DNA of 64,000 nucleotides, taken from assembly GCA_015057085.1 (NCBI GenBank), contig SVFB01000056.1:1-64000 (forward strand). Reading direction: 5' to 3'. The stretch comes from Lachnospiraceae bacterium. GTDB taxonomy: Bacteria > Bacillota > Clostridia > Lachnospirales > Lachnospiraceae. Below are positions 16,989 to 25,398 of the stretch, piece after piece. The translations under genes and the position numbers were made by a program. The notes beneath the pieces were generated by a model, which worked only from the letters and a program-made list of their open reading frames with translations, had not been told where the DNA came from and made no database searches. The number at the start of each line of letters is the position of its first letter. The stretch's first letter is position 1.

Positions 16989-19946
16989 TTGGATAAGTAT
17001 GAATACAATTTAAAATTTGACCAGATAAAAAGTTTATGTAGCGAAGAGAACTATGAGGCCGCAGCAGAGATTGCGGATACCATAAATTGGACCAAAATTA
17101 GAAATGTAAATGCATTGGTAAAAGCCGGTGAAGTATATGAAAATGTGCAAAGATATGATGAAGCACATTCAATTTTGCTTATGGCCTATGACCGTTCTCC
17201 AATTGGAAGAATGATCATTTATCGTCTTGCAGAACTTGCAATCAAGATGAATAACTACGAAGAGGCAGAGGATTATTACCACGAATTTGTGGAAATCGCT
17301 CCGCGAGACAACCTAAAATATGTCTTGCAATATGAAATCTTGAAAGCAAAAGGCGCCGGTTATCCGGAGCTGATTTCTGTACTTGAAAAGTTAAAAGAGC
17401 AGGAATATACAGAAGAATGGTCATATGAGTTAGCATATTTGTATCATAAGGCCAATATGATTAGCCAGTGTGTTGAAGCTTGCGATGAGCTGATTCTCTG
17501 GTTTGGCGATGGCCCTTATGTAGAGCGTGCGTTAGAGCTGAAGATGTTATATCAGCCTCTGACGAAGACGCAGGAAGAGAAATATCGCACCTTTCGAATG
17601 GAGAAGGAAGGAATCACACGCATTCATGCGGAGGAGATGGAGCGAGCAGGAGAATACGGACACAAGCCGGTGAATATTCCCCAGGTTACCCTTTCTCCGG
17701 AGCGCTTTAATACCATTAATCTCCAGGAAGAGATAGCAAAAGGTATGCAACAGATTATGGAAGCGACGGAAAAGACTACAGTTTCCGATACCATGGACAG
17801 CATACGAAAAGCAGTAGAAGACATCCCATATCTTCAGCTTCCGGCACAGGGCGAAACCGTTGAAGATGAAGAGACTCATATTGAAACAGATGAAGAAATT
17901 GACGGATCTTTAAAAATCAATTTCCAGGAGCTGTTGGATGAAGATTCTGACGGTCAGATTAGTATGGTAGTGGACGAGCAGCAGCAGTTAGAGCGTCAGA
18001 TTACCGGACAGATGACGATTGCAGATGTTTTAGAAGAGTGGGAGAAGACAAAACGCGCTGCTGAAACAGCAATGAAGGAGGCAGAAGAGCGTCGACTTGA
18101 ATCCATGAAGGCTCGCGCACTGCAAGAAGCTGGTGTTATTATGGACCGTTTGACCGGAGCAATGCCGAAATTAGATGCAGGAATGCAACCGGTTGAACTT
18201 TTAAAAGAAGAATATGAAGCGAAGGATCGCAAAGATGAAGAGCCGGAGCACACAGGTTCAGGTTCTATCGGTTCTGCAGCAGTCGGTGCAGCAGGTGCGG
18301 TTGCAACAGGCGCATTAGGCGCAGCAGCGGGACTTGCAGGAGATATTGCAACAAATGTAGAAGAAGCAGAGAGCGCACCGGTTGTAGCCGGAATGAAAGC
18401 GCTTCACGAAATTGGACCAAGCCTGGCAGATCATATCGCAGCTGCAGCAGAGCAGCAGAGAGTTAAGACGCAGGTCGAAGAGCCGCAAATCGAGGAGCCA
18501 CAGATTGCAGAGGCACAGATCGAAGAGCCGCAGGTCGAAGAGCCACAGATCGAAGAGGCACAGATCACAGAGCCGCAGATCGAGGAGCCACAGATCACAG
18601 AGCCGCAGATTGCAGAGGCACAAATCGAAGAGGCACAGATCGAAGAGCCACAGATCGAAGAATCACAGATCACAGAGCCACAGATTGCAGAGGCACAGGT
18701 CGAAGAGGCACAGATCACAGAGCCGCAAATCGAAGAGCCACAGATTGCGGAGGCACAGAGCGAAGAGTCGAAGATCGAGGAGCCACAGATCTCAGAAGCA
18801 GAATTAGAAGAGGCGCTTGCGCAGCAGATTGCAGCGCTTGAGAATACAGAAAATTCAGCAGCAGAGAACCCAATTGTAGAAGAGAATATAGCTGAGGCTT
18901 CTGTCACAGAAACAGAAGAAGCGACAGTTCCAACAGAAGAAATGACGGATGATATGGCGAAGCTTTTGGCGCAGCCGACCATTCGTATTCCAAGTATTCA
19001 GGAATTCAATGCCGATGTGAAATTCCCGAGCGGAATATTACCGCGCACAATCGACCCTGAGGCAACAGCAGCAAAGAAAGCTGCGGAAATTCCGGAGATA
19101 GAGCTTCCAAAAGATGTCATCGAAGATATGGCTGCAACTGCAATGGAGGATCGTGCAAAAGAGCAGAAAGAACCTTTGACTGTGCGAAAATTGACCGCAG
19201 AGCAGAAGGCCATCTTCTCATATTTTGTTCCTGTAAAAGGAATGGAAGACCAGTTATGCCTGGCATTATCAGGTGCAATTCGACACTTGAAAGAAGATAA
19301 AACCGCAAAGACCGGAAATATGATTATTCAGGGTGGACGCGGATGCGGAAAAACCGTATTGGCAACCAGTATCATCAAAGTATTGCAAAAAGAAACCGGT
19401 AAACTTACCGGAAAGATCGGAAAAATCAACGCAGATGCACTTAACCGTAAGGATGTTCAGGGACTTCTCGAAAAGGTAAAGGGTGGAGTGTTGATTATTG
19501 AGCGCGCAGGAGAATTAGAGCGCGAGACAGCTGTTAAAATCGCACTGTTGATGCAAAACGACAGTTCGGGAACCTTAGTTCTCATGGAAGATACTTCAAA
19601 GGGAATTCGCAAGGCATTGGCATTGGATGGAGCATTTGCTTCCCTCTTCTCAGAGAAGGTGGATGTACCAATCTTTACAACAGATGAATTAGTAAGTTTT
19701 GCGCGATCCTACTCCGAAGAACTCGGATACGAGATTGATGAGATGGCAATTTTGGCACTGTACAAGAGAATTAGTAATATTCAAAAACTTGATCAGGCTA
19801 CAACATTAACTGAAGTAAAAGAAATTGTCGATGAGGCAATTGACCGTGAGCAACATGGAGGTTTGAAGAAGGCCTTTAGTATTCTGACAGCAAGTCGCTA
19901 CACAGATGATGATAGAATCGTCTTGCGCGAGAGTGTATTTGAATAG
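16989..19946 (+). CDS. TPR / pentapeptide-repeat / P-loop ATPase protein
   Basis: A 985-residue protein with an unusual layout. Residues 1-200 look like helical TPR-type repeats (YENVQRYDEAHSILLMAYDRS, NNYEEAEDYYHEFVEIAP). The middle is acidic and ends in about 22 perfect-length pentapeptides of type [IV]-E-E-P/A-Q (residues 496-605). The C-terminal 200 residues form a P-loop domain: Walker A GGRGCGKT (about 782-789) and a probable Walker B GGVLIIERAGEL. TTG 16989 is the start because GAGGT lies 8 bases upstream; the nearby ATG at 16984 is out of frame and stops at once. Known function: none that I recognise. The architecture suggests an AAA-like ATPase on a long scaffold. Confidence 0.8.
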   Translation: MDKYEYNLKFDQIKSLCSEENYEAAAEIADTINWTKIRNVNALVKAGEVYENVQRYDEAHSILLMAYDRSPIGRMIIYRLAELAIKMNNYEEAEDYYHEFVEIAPRDNLKYVLQYEILKAKGAGYPELISVLEKLKEQEYTEEWSYELAYLYHKANMISQCVEACDELILWFGDGPYVERALELKMLYQPLTKTQEEKYRTFRMEKEGITRIHAEEMERAGEYGHKPVNIPQVTLSPERFNTINLQEEIAKGMQQIMEATEKTTVSDTMDSIRKAVEDIPYLQLPAQGETVEDEETHIETDEEIDGSLKINFQELLDEDSDGQISMVVDEQQQLERQITGQMTIADVLEEWEKTKRAAETAMKEAEERRLESMKARALQEAGVIMDRLTGAMPKLDAGMQPVELLKEEYEAKDRKDEEPEHTGSGSIGSAAVGAAGAVATGALGAAAGLAGDIATNVEEAESAPVVAGMKALHEIGPSLADHIAAAAEQQRVKTQVEEPQIEEPQIAEAQIEEPQVEEPQIEEAQITEPQIEEPQITEPQIAEAQIEEAQIEEPQIEESQITEPQIAEAQVEEAQITEPQIEEPQIAEAQSEESKIEEPQISEAELEEALAQQIAALENTENSAAENPIVEENIAEASVTETEEATVPTEEMTDDMAKLLAQPTIRIPSIQEFNADVKFPSGILPRTIDPEATAAKKAAEIPEIELPKDVIEDMAATAMEDRAKEQKEPLTVRKLTAEQKAIFSYFVPVKGMEDQLCLALSGAIRHLKEDKTAKTGNMIIQGGRGCGKTVLATSIIKVLQKETGKLTGKIGKINADALNRKDVQGLLEKVKGGVLIIERAGELERETAVKIALLMQNDSSGTLVLMEDTSKGIRKALALDGAFASLFSEKVDVPIFTTDELVSFARSYSEELGYEIDEMAILALYKRISNIQKLDQATTLTEVKEIVDEAIDREQHGGLKKAFSILTASRYTDDDRIVLRESVFE
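18474..18803 (+). repeat. In-frame 15-bp tandem repeat array
   Basis: About 22 consecutive 15-bp units encode pentapeptides such as IEEPQ, ITEPQ, IAEAQ and VEEAQ. Units are degenerate at third positions, but blocks of several units are copied, a sign of expansion by slippage or unequal crossing-over. The array lies inside the 985-residue protein. Confidence 0.9.
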
Positions 19947-19973
19947 CAACTAATTGCATTGGAGGGGGAATAT

Positions 19974-21887
19974 ATGTACCAATTTACTGAAACCGATTGC
20001 TATTATTTTGGACAGGCAACCCATTATGACATCTACAAAAAGATGGGTGCGCACTTATGTAAAGTTAATTCAGAGCAGGGTGTTTGTTTTGATGTGTGGG
20101 CACCGCATGCAAAAGAAGTGTATGTGATTGGCGAATTCAACGGATGGGATGAAAATGCCAATCCAATGAGTCGTGTAAAGCCGGAAGAAATGGGTGTTTA
20201 TGAAGCATTTGTGCCAGGGGCAGAAAAGGGGCAGATGTATAAATACTTGATTATCAGCGAAAGCGGGGAGCGTCTGTATAAAGCCGATCCATATGCAAAT
20301 TATGCAGAACTTCGCCCGGGAACCGCATCCGTAATCACTGACATCGGACATTTTAAGTGGACAGACAATGCATGGATGAAAAAGCGCGCTTCCATTTCAC
20401 AGGAAGAGCTGATTGAGCAGCCAATGGCAATTTACGAATGTCATCCGGGATCATGGATGCGCCATCCGGGCAGAGCAGATGATGGTTTTTATACTTACCG
20501 TGATCTGGCAAAATCGCTGGTTAGCTATGTGGTTGAGATGGGATATACACATATCGAATTAATGGGAATATCCGAATATCCATTTGATGGTTCCTGGGGT
20601 TATCAGGTAACAGGCTATTATGCACCAACCTCGCGATACGGAACACCGGAGGATTTTGCTTACTTTATCAATGAATGTCATAAAAAGAAAATTGGTGTCA
20701 TTTTAGATTGGGTACCGGCGCATTTCCCAAAGGATGCACATGGCTTAGCTGACTTTGACGGAAAACCATTATATGAATATGCTGACCCGAAAAAGGGAGA
20801 GCACCCGGATTGGGGAACCAAAATATTTGACTACGGCAAAAATGAAGTCAAAAACTTTCTCATAGGTTCCGCGCTGATGTGGATTGAAAACTATCACATT
20901 GACGGATTGCGTGTGGACGCAGTGGCTTCCATGCTCTATTTGAATTATGGGAAAGAAGACGGGCAATGGATTCCGAACAAATACGGCGGAAAGGAAAATC
21001 TTGAAGCCATTGAATTCTTTAAGCATATCAATACATTGATTACCGGAAGATATCCGGGTGTATCAATGATTGCAGAAGAATCTACCGCCTGGCCGAATGT
21101 AACGGGTCCGGCTGAAAAAGATGGTTTGAATTTCACCTACAAATGGAATATGGGCTGGATGCATGATTTCATCGACTATATGAAACTGGATCCATATTTC
21201 CGCAAGAATAACCATAACAAGATGACCTTTGCGATGAGCTATAACCATGCAGAGAATTATATCCTGGTTCTTTCGCATGATGAGGTGGTACATCTCAAAT
21301 GCTCAATGCTTCGCAAAATGTCAGGTCTTGAGGGCGATAAGTTTAAGAATCTGATGGCGGGATACGCCTTCATGATGGGTCATAGCGGAAAGAAGCTGCT
21401 ATTTATGGGACAGGAATTTGCACAGGCCGAAGAATGGAGTGAGGCAAGAGAACTGGATTGGTATCTCTTAGACAATCCAAATCATAAAAAGGTGCAAAAC
21501 TGGATGAAAGAGCTGCTTCACATTTATAAGCGTAATCGATGCATGTATGAACTGGACTGCAGTTGGAAAGGCTTTGAGTGGATTAACGCAGATGACTGTG
21601 ACAGAAGTATTTTCAGCTTCATAAGAAAGAGCAAAGATGGAAAGAACAATCTGATCTTTGTCATTAATTTCACACCGGTTGAACGCCCGGATTATCGGGT
21701 AGGAGTACCGATGAAGAAGACTTATAAGCTGATTTTGAATTCCGAAGATGTGAAATTTGGCGGAAGCGAAGAAAACAGACCGGTAAATTATAAAGCTGAA
21801 GAAATAGAATGCGATGGTCAAAAATATTCAATCGCATATCCGCTACCGGCCTTTGGTGTAGCAGTCTTTCGATTCTCTTATGTATAA
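19974..21887 (+). CDS. glgB: 1,4-alpha-glucan branching enzyme
   Basis: A 637-residue GH13 enzyme that introduces alpha-1,6 branches into glycogen. It has an N-terminal CBM48 domain (VCFDVWAPHAKEVYVIGEFNGWD), then the (beta/alpha)8 barrel. Active-site motifs are DWVPAHFP, GLRVDAVASMLY (nucleophile Asp), MIAEESTAWP (acid/base Glu) and LSHDEVVH. ATG 19974 has GGAGGGGG 7 bases upstream. It follows the P-loop protein gene by 27 bases and is closed by a very strong terminator. No other glycogen genes are in the window. Confidence 0.94.
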   Translation: MYQFTETDCYYFGQATHYDIYKKMGAHLCKVNSEQGVCFDVWAPHAKEVYVIGEFNGWDENANPMSRVKPEEMGVYEAFVPGAEKGQMYKYLIISESGERLYKADPYANYAELRPGTASVITDIGHFKWTDNAWMKKRASISQEELIEQPMAIYECHPGSWMRHPGRADDGFYTYRDLAKSLVSYVVEMGYTHIELMGISEYPFDGSWGYQVTGYYAPTSRYGTPEDFAYFINECHKKKIGVILDWVPAHFPKDAHGLADFDGKPLYEYADPKKGEHPDWGTKIFDYGKNEVKNFLIGSALMWIENYHIDGLRVDAVASMLYLNYGKEDGQWIPNKYGGKENLEAIEFFKHINTLITGRYPGVSMIAEESTAWPNVTGPAEKDGLNFTYKWNMGWMHDFIDYMKLDPYFRKNNHNKMTFAMSYNHAENYILVLSHDEVVHLKCSMLRKMSGLEGDKFKNLMAGYAFMMGHSGKKLLFMGQEFAQAEEWSEARELDWYLLDNPNHKKVQNWMKELLHIYKRNRCMYELDCSWKGFEWINADDCDRSIFSFIRKSKDGKNNLIFVINFTPVERPDYRVGVPMKKTYKLILNSEDVKFGGSEENRPVNYKAEEIECDGQKYSIAYPLPAFGVAVFRFSYV

Positions 21888-21940
21888 GATGGATAAGAGC
21901 GAGACTTGAATTGTAAGAATATAGATATCTAAGCATCTAG

Positions 21941-21994
21941 ACAACCGACTATCGTATCAGGCATCGATCCTGATACGATAGTCGGTTGTTTTTT
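21941..21994 (+). terminator. Very long terminator hairpin after glgB
   Basis: A perfect 21-bp stem (21941-21961 with 21969-21989) and a 7-base loop, followed by TTTTT. The T run runs directly into the palindromic repeat at 21995, as at position 108. The 385-bp gap to the next gene holds this terminator, the repeat and a possible flagellar promoter. Confidence 0.9.
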
Positions 21995-22121
21995 ATGATA
22001 TAGGAATTTCTACGAAATTCCTATATCATAAAAAGCACTCCGTGCAGGATGCGCACTCGCGCGATAGGAATATGTTGCCTTCAGCAACCGCGCTCGGCGC
22101 GAGCATGTTGCAAGCAACATG
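21995..22121. repeat. Terminator-linked palindromic repeat, copy 2
   Basis: A 127-bp second copy of the element at 108-235. The first hairpin (21995-22029) is a perfect 16-bp stem with a 3-base loop. Where copy 1 has A-T pairs near the middle of the stem this copy has G-C pairs, a compensatory change that keeps the hairpin. The remaining roughly 80 bases are almost identical, ending in the same CATGTTGC-AA-GCAACATG palindrome. Confidence 0.85.
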
Positions 22122-22225
22122 CTATCTTGTCTATAATTATTTTGAAGTTTATTAAAGGTGAAAGAATCTATATTAAATAATGCGGAATCAAAAAAAGAAA
22201 TATGCTTACGGAAGAAGAAGATTAT

Positions 22226-22233
22226 GCCGATAT
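22226..22233 (+). promoter_or_regulatory. Possible sigma-28 -10 element
   Basis: GCCGATAT matches the flagellar sigma-28 -10 box. The base group 15 bp upstream (TACG) is only a partial -35 match. It lies 40 bases before the FliK-like gene, where a flagellar promoter would make sense. A 24-codon ORF (22202-22276) overlaps it and is unsupported. Confidence 0.35.
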
Positions 22234-22272
22234 AAAGATTAAAGAATTTTGTCAGAGACAATCTAAGGTGCC

Positions 22273-25200
22273 ATGATGGCAGAAAGTGAATCGAAGCTTA
22301 TGTTAGTAAATACCATCGATCAAATTAGAGAAAATAGTGTAAAAGATATAGATTCCGGAAAAGGAATCCAAAATTTTATGACTCAAAATAAGGAAGAAAC
22401 AACTGAAAAAAAGGGAATTATGAAGGTGGAAAGCGGATATGTGATTGATTCCGTAAAACCACAAACTCTAAATCCAACCTATCAGAATCCTTCGGACGAG
22501 CATAATCTGGCTGATGAATTAGAGTCTGCCACTGTAGAAAGCGCAGCGACACGCAAAAATCAGATGGCAGTGATGGCAAATACAACCACGCCGGAAGATT
22601 TGAAACGGATGCAAGAAGAAGGTTTTTCAGTTGCAGAAAGCCGACCGGAGCAAATAATCACGGTATCGGATCAGATTAAGGCGAATATTGCAAAGACCGG
22701 AGGAGAAGTAACCGGAGATCTGTCTAAAGAAGAGTTGGAAGTAATTGTAGGGAATGGATATCTGGCAACACAGATTGCAGAAAGTTTTCAGCAGAATGAT
22801 CTTCCGTTCACGGACGAAAATGTAGAAGGAATCAAGGAAGTATCCGAAATGCTAGGCTCTATAGAAGGCTTAGATACCCAGGAGCAGCTGTATCTGGTGA
22901 AAAACGAATTTGAACCAACGGTTTCAAATATTTATAAAGCCGCCCATAGCGCGGGACTTGCGATGCCAACGCAAAGTGTTTCCATCGAAGAATTCAGAAG
23001 CCAGGTGGAAAGCGTGATTGCAAATTCCGGATTGGAAGTCAATGAAGAAACCATAGCGGACGCGAAAACTTTAGTGGAAAATCAAATCCCGTTAACAGAA
23101 GAGAACTTATTATATTATCGTGATCTTCAGACTTTAGAAGGTGGATTGCAAAACACTACGATGCTGACACAGTCTGTATCTAACGCTGTCGCAGAAGGAA
23201 ATACAGCAACCGATGCGATGGTTTTAGAAGGTTATTCCATGACAGACAAAGCACAGCATACATCAGAATTGCTAAACGAAGTCACAGATGAGGATTTAGC
23301 CTATGTAATTGCAAATGAGAAAGAAATCAACCTGGCGAATTTAACGGAGGCGAAGGCGCATCGCGGAGAAGTCGATGTGACAAAATGGGAGCAAAATCTA
23401 TCCTTCATCACTGCCAAGCGTGTGTTAGAAGAAACAAGACTATCCATGACAACAGAAGCAAATTTATCGCTGCTAAAAAAAGGAATTTCCATCGATACAA
23501 AGCCGTTGGAAGAAATCGTGGAGAATCTAAAAACACAAGAGAAGAATCTCTATGAGAATCTGTTATCGCAGTATGATATAGAGCCTACGGAAACAAATGT
23601 CAAAACATACAGCACAACCCTTGACGTGCTTTCCCAGTTAAAAACAGCACCGGCCACCATCCTTTCTGCAGATGAAGTAGAGCAGACCTTATCTGCACTT
23701 TCGAATCGTGCAGCAGTACAGAAAGCAGATTACGAAAAGGTTGGTGCGGAATATGAGAAACTGTGGACCGCGCCGAGAAGCGATATGGGTGATAGCATCC
23801 AGAAGGCATTTCGAAATGTGGATGATATATTGGCGGATATGGATTTGGAGCTGTCCGAATCGAACCGTCGCGCAGTGCGAATACTTGCATATAATCAAAA
23901 TGAATTAACAGAAGAAAACATTGCAACGATCAAAGCAAAAGATGAACAGATGCAACGTGTGTTTGCAAATCTGACACCGCGTACAACACTGGAATTAATC
24001 CGCCGCGGCGAAAATCCAATCGACATGCCGTTAGAAAAGCTTAATCAGGTAGTAGAAGATATCAAGACGGAAATTGGAGATAACGGACTAGAGCGGTTTG
24101 AAAAATTTCTGTGTAAATTAGAACAAAACAAGGCCATCAGCGAAGAAGAACGTTCATCTTACATCGGCATCTATCGTTTAATTGCTCAAGTAGAGAAAAA
24201 TGATGGTGCAGCTTTAGGCGCAGCATATCAACAGGGGTCGGATATTACCATGCGTTCGTTGCTTACGCAGATTCGTAACCAAACCAAGAAAAACAGCGAC
24301 TACACAGTCGATGATGATTTTGACGGAGTATCAGCAAAAGCAACAGGGCCAAAAATTGATCGACAAATCGAAGCTGCATTCCAAAACAATTGTATCAAGG
24401 ATGTGGCAGAGCAATTATCTCCGGAAATGCTGACAAGATTTACGGACGACAGTTGGATGGATATGACACCGGAGCAACTTAAAGAAGCATTATTCCATCC
24501 TCAGGAAATAAATAATGCACCGCAATATGAAGCGCAGTTAAATTCTTCACAGTCAAATGAATCCGCATCTCAGGTGATGAAAGATGTAAACATGGCAGAA
24601 GCAAAAATTGCGCTGGCAGAACTAGAACAGGCATCTCTTGCATCAGAAGACGTGTATGCACAGTTGGAGCGCATGGATATGCAGGCGACGGTTTCAAATG
24701 TTTTAGCAATGCAGCAGTTTATGGCGCATCCGGGCAATGCAATTTCTACAATATGGAAAGCGAAAGATTCTCTGGCAGAAGCGAAAGAGGAACTGTTGGA
24801 GCGCTTTGGGGAAGCAGTGAAATCACCGACAGAATTGGCAGATGCACTTGAAACCTTAGAAAGAGTAGCAGAAAAAGCAGGAGAGAGTATGGCGGAAGAA
24901 GCAGAAGCAATCACTTCCGTTGATGTGCGCGCAATGCAGCTGGCAACCAAGCAAATTACAATCGCTACGAAGCAGACCAGTGAAGAGAGCTTTTTGATTC
25001 CGGTACAAACATCCGACGGAAATGTAACAGGCGTATCCCTAAAGGTCGTACGCGGAAGCGGAAAAAAAGGAATCGTAGATATCTTATTCGAGACAACATC
25101 CATCGGTAAAGTATCAGCTTCTTTTGAGGCAAAGAGCGATCACATTAGCGGTTTGATTGTCTGCGATGATAAAGAAGCGCGAGAAATGATGTCTCAAAAG

Positions 25201-25398
25201 TTGCCACTTCTAGCTTCTGAAATTTCCGGAGAAAGTGAAGAGAGCGTAGAACTAAGCGTGGCTTACGGAGAGGCAGGACTTGTTCAAAGACAACAAAAAC
25301 CGTCCGATGTAGAAGTATCCTCTGAAGAATACTCCGTACAAACCGGACGGTTATATGGAATTGCAAAAGCATTTATTGAATTTGCAAGTGAGTTCTAA
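22273..25398 (+). CDS. Large FliK-like / hook-length-type protein
   Basis: A 1041-residue, mostly helical, Glu- and Gln-rich soluble protein with no signal peptide or membrane segment. Repeated helical blocks contain the phrase LTEENL/LTEENI (near residues 275 and 545), suggesting internal duplications. The last 150 residues (FLIPVQTSDGNVTGVSLKV, then GKVSASFEAKSDHISGLIVCDD) resemble the C-terminal domain of flagellar hook-length control proteins (FliK), with a helical MSQKLPLLASEI end. It may belong to a Lachnospiraceae DUF6240-like group. The ATG at 22273 and the next at 22276 are equally possible starts. A possible sigma-28 site upstream and nearby flagellin genes support a flagellar role, but this is inference. 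Confidence 0.65.
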   Translation: MMAESESKLMLVNTIDQIRENSVKDIDSGKGIQNFMTQNKEETTEKKGIMKVESGYVIDSVKPQTLNPTYQNPSDEHNLADELESATVESAATRKNQMAVMANTTTPEDLKRMQEEGFSVAESRPEQIITVSDQIKANIAKTGGEVTGDLSKEELEVIVGNGYLATQIAESFQQNDLPFTDENVEGIKEVSEMLGSIEGLDTQEQLYLVKNEFEPTVSNIYKAAHSAGLAMPTQSVSIEEFRSQVESVIANSGLEVNEETIADAKTLVENQIPLTEENLLYYRDLQTLEGGLQNTTMLTQSVSNAVAEGNTATDAMVLEGYSMTDKAQHTSELLNEVTDEDLAYVIANEKEINLANLTEAKAHRGEVDVTKWEQNLSFITAKRVLEETRLSMTTEANLSLLKKGISIDTKPLEEIVENLKTQEKNLYENLLSQYDIEPTETNVKTYSTTLDVLSQLKTAPATILSADEVEQTLSALSNRAAVQKADYEKVGAEYEKLWTAPRSDMGDSIQKAFRNVDDILADMDLELSESNRRAVRILAYNQNELTEENIATIKAKDEQMQRVFANLTPRTTLELIRRGENPIDMPLEKLNQVVEDIKTEIGDNGLERFEKFLCKLEQNKAISEEERSSYIGIYRLIAQVEKNDGAALGAAYQQGSDITMRSLLTQIRNQTKKNSDYTVDDDFDGVSAKATGPKIDRQIEAAFQNNCIKDVAEQLSPEMLTRFTDDSWMDMTPEQLKEALFHPQEINNAPQYEAQLNSSQSNESASQVMKDVNMAEAKIALAELEQASLASEDVYAQLERMDMQATVSNVLAMQQFMAHPGNAISTIWKAKDSLAEAKEELLERFGEAVKSPTELADALETLERVAEKAGESMAEEAEAITSVDVRAMQLATKQITIATKQTSEESFLIPVQTSDGNVTGVSLKVVRGSGKKGIVDILFETTSIGKVSASFEAKSDHISGLIVCDDKEAREMMSQKLPLLASEISGESEESVELSVAYGEAGLVQRQQKPSDVEVSSEEYSVQTGRLYGIAKAFIEFASEF

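Noticed and set aside
18474-18803. Possible CRISPR array
   Set aside because: Repeats are 15 bp, contiguous, in frame and coding, with no spacers and no cas genes in the window.
18412-18982. Long ORFs in other frames across the pentapeptide array (plus-frame RSKSHRSQ repeats, minus-frame SICGSS repeats)
   Set aside because: They are by-products of the 15-bp repeats in the real gene; they lack ribosome sites and make low-complexity sequence.
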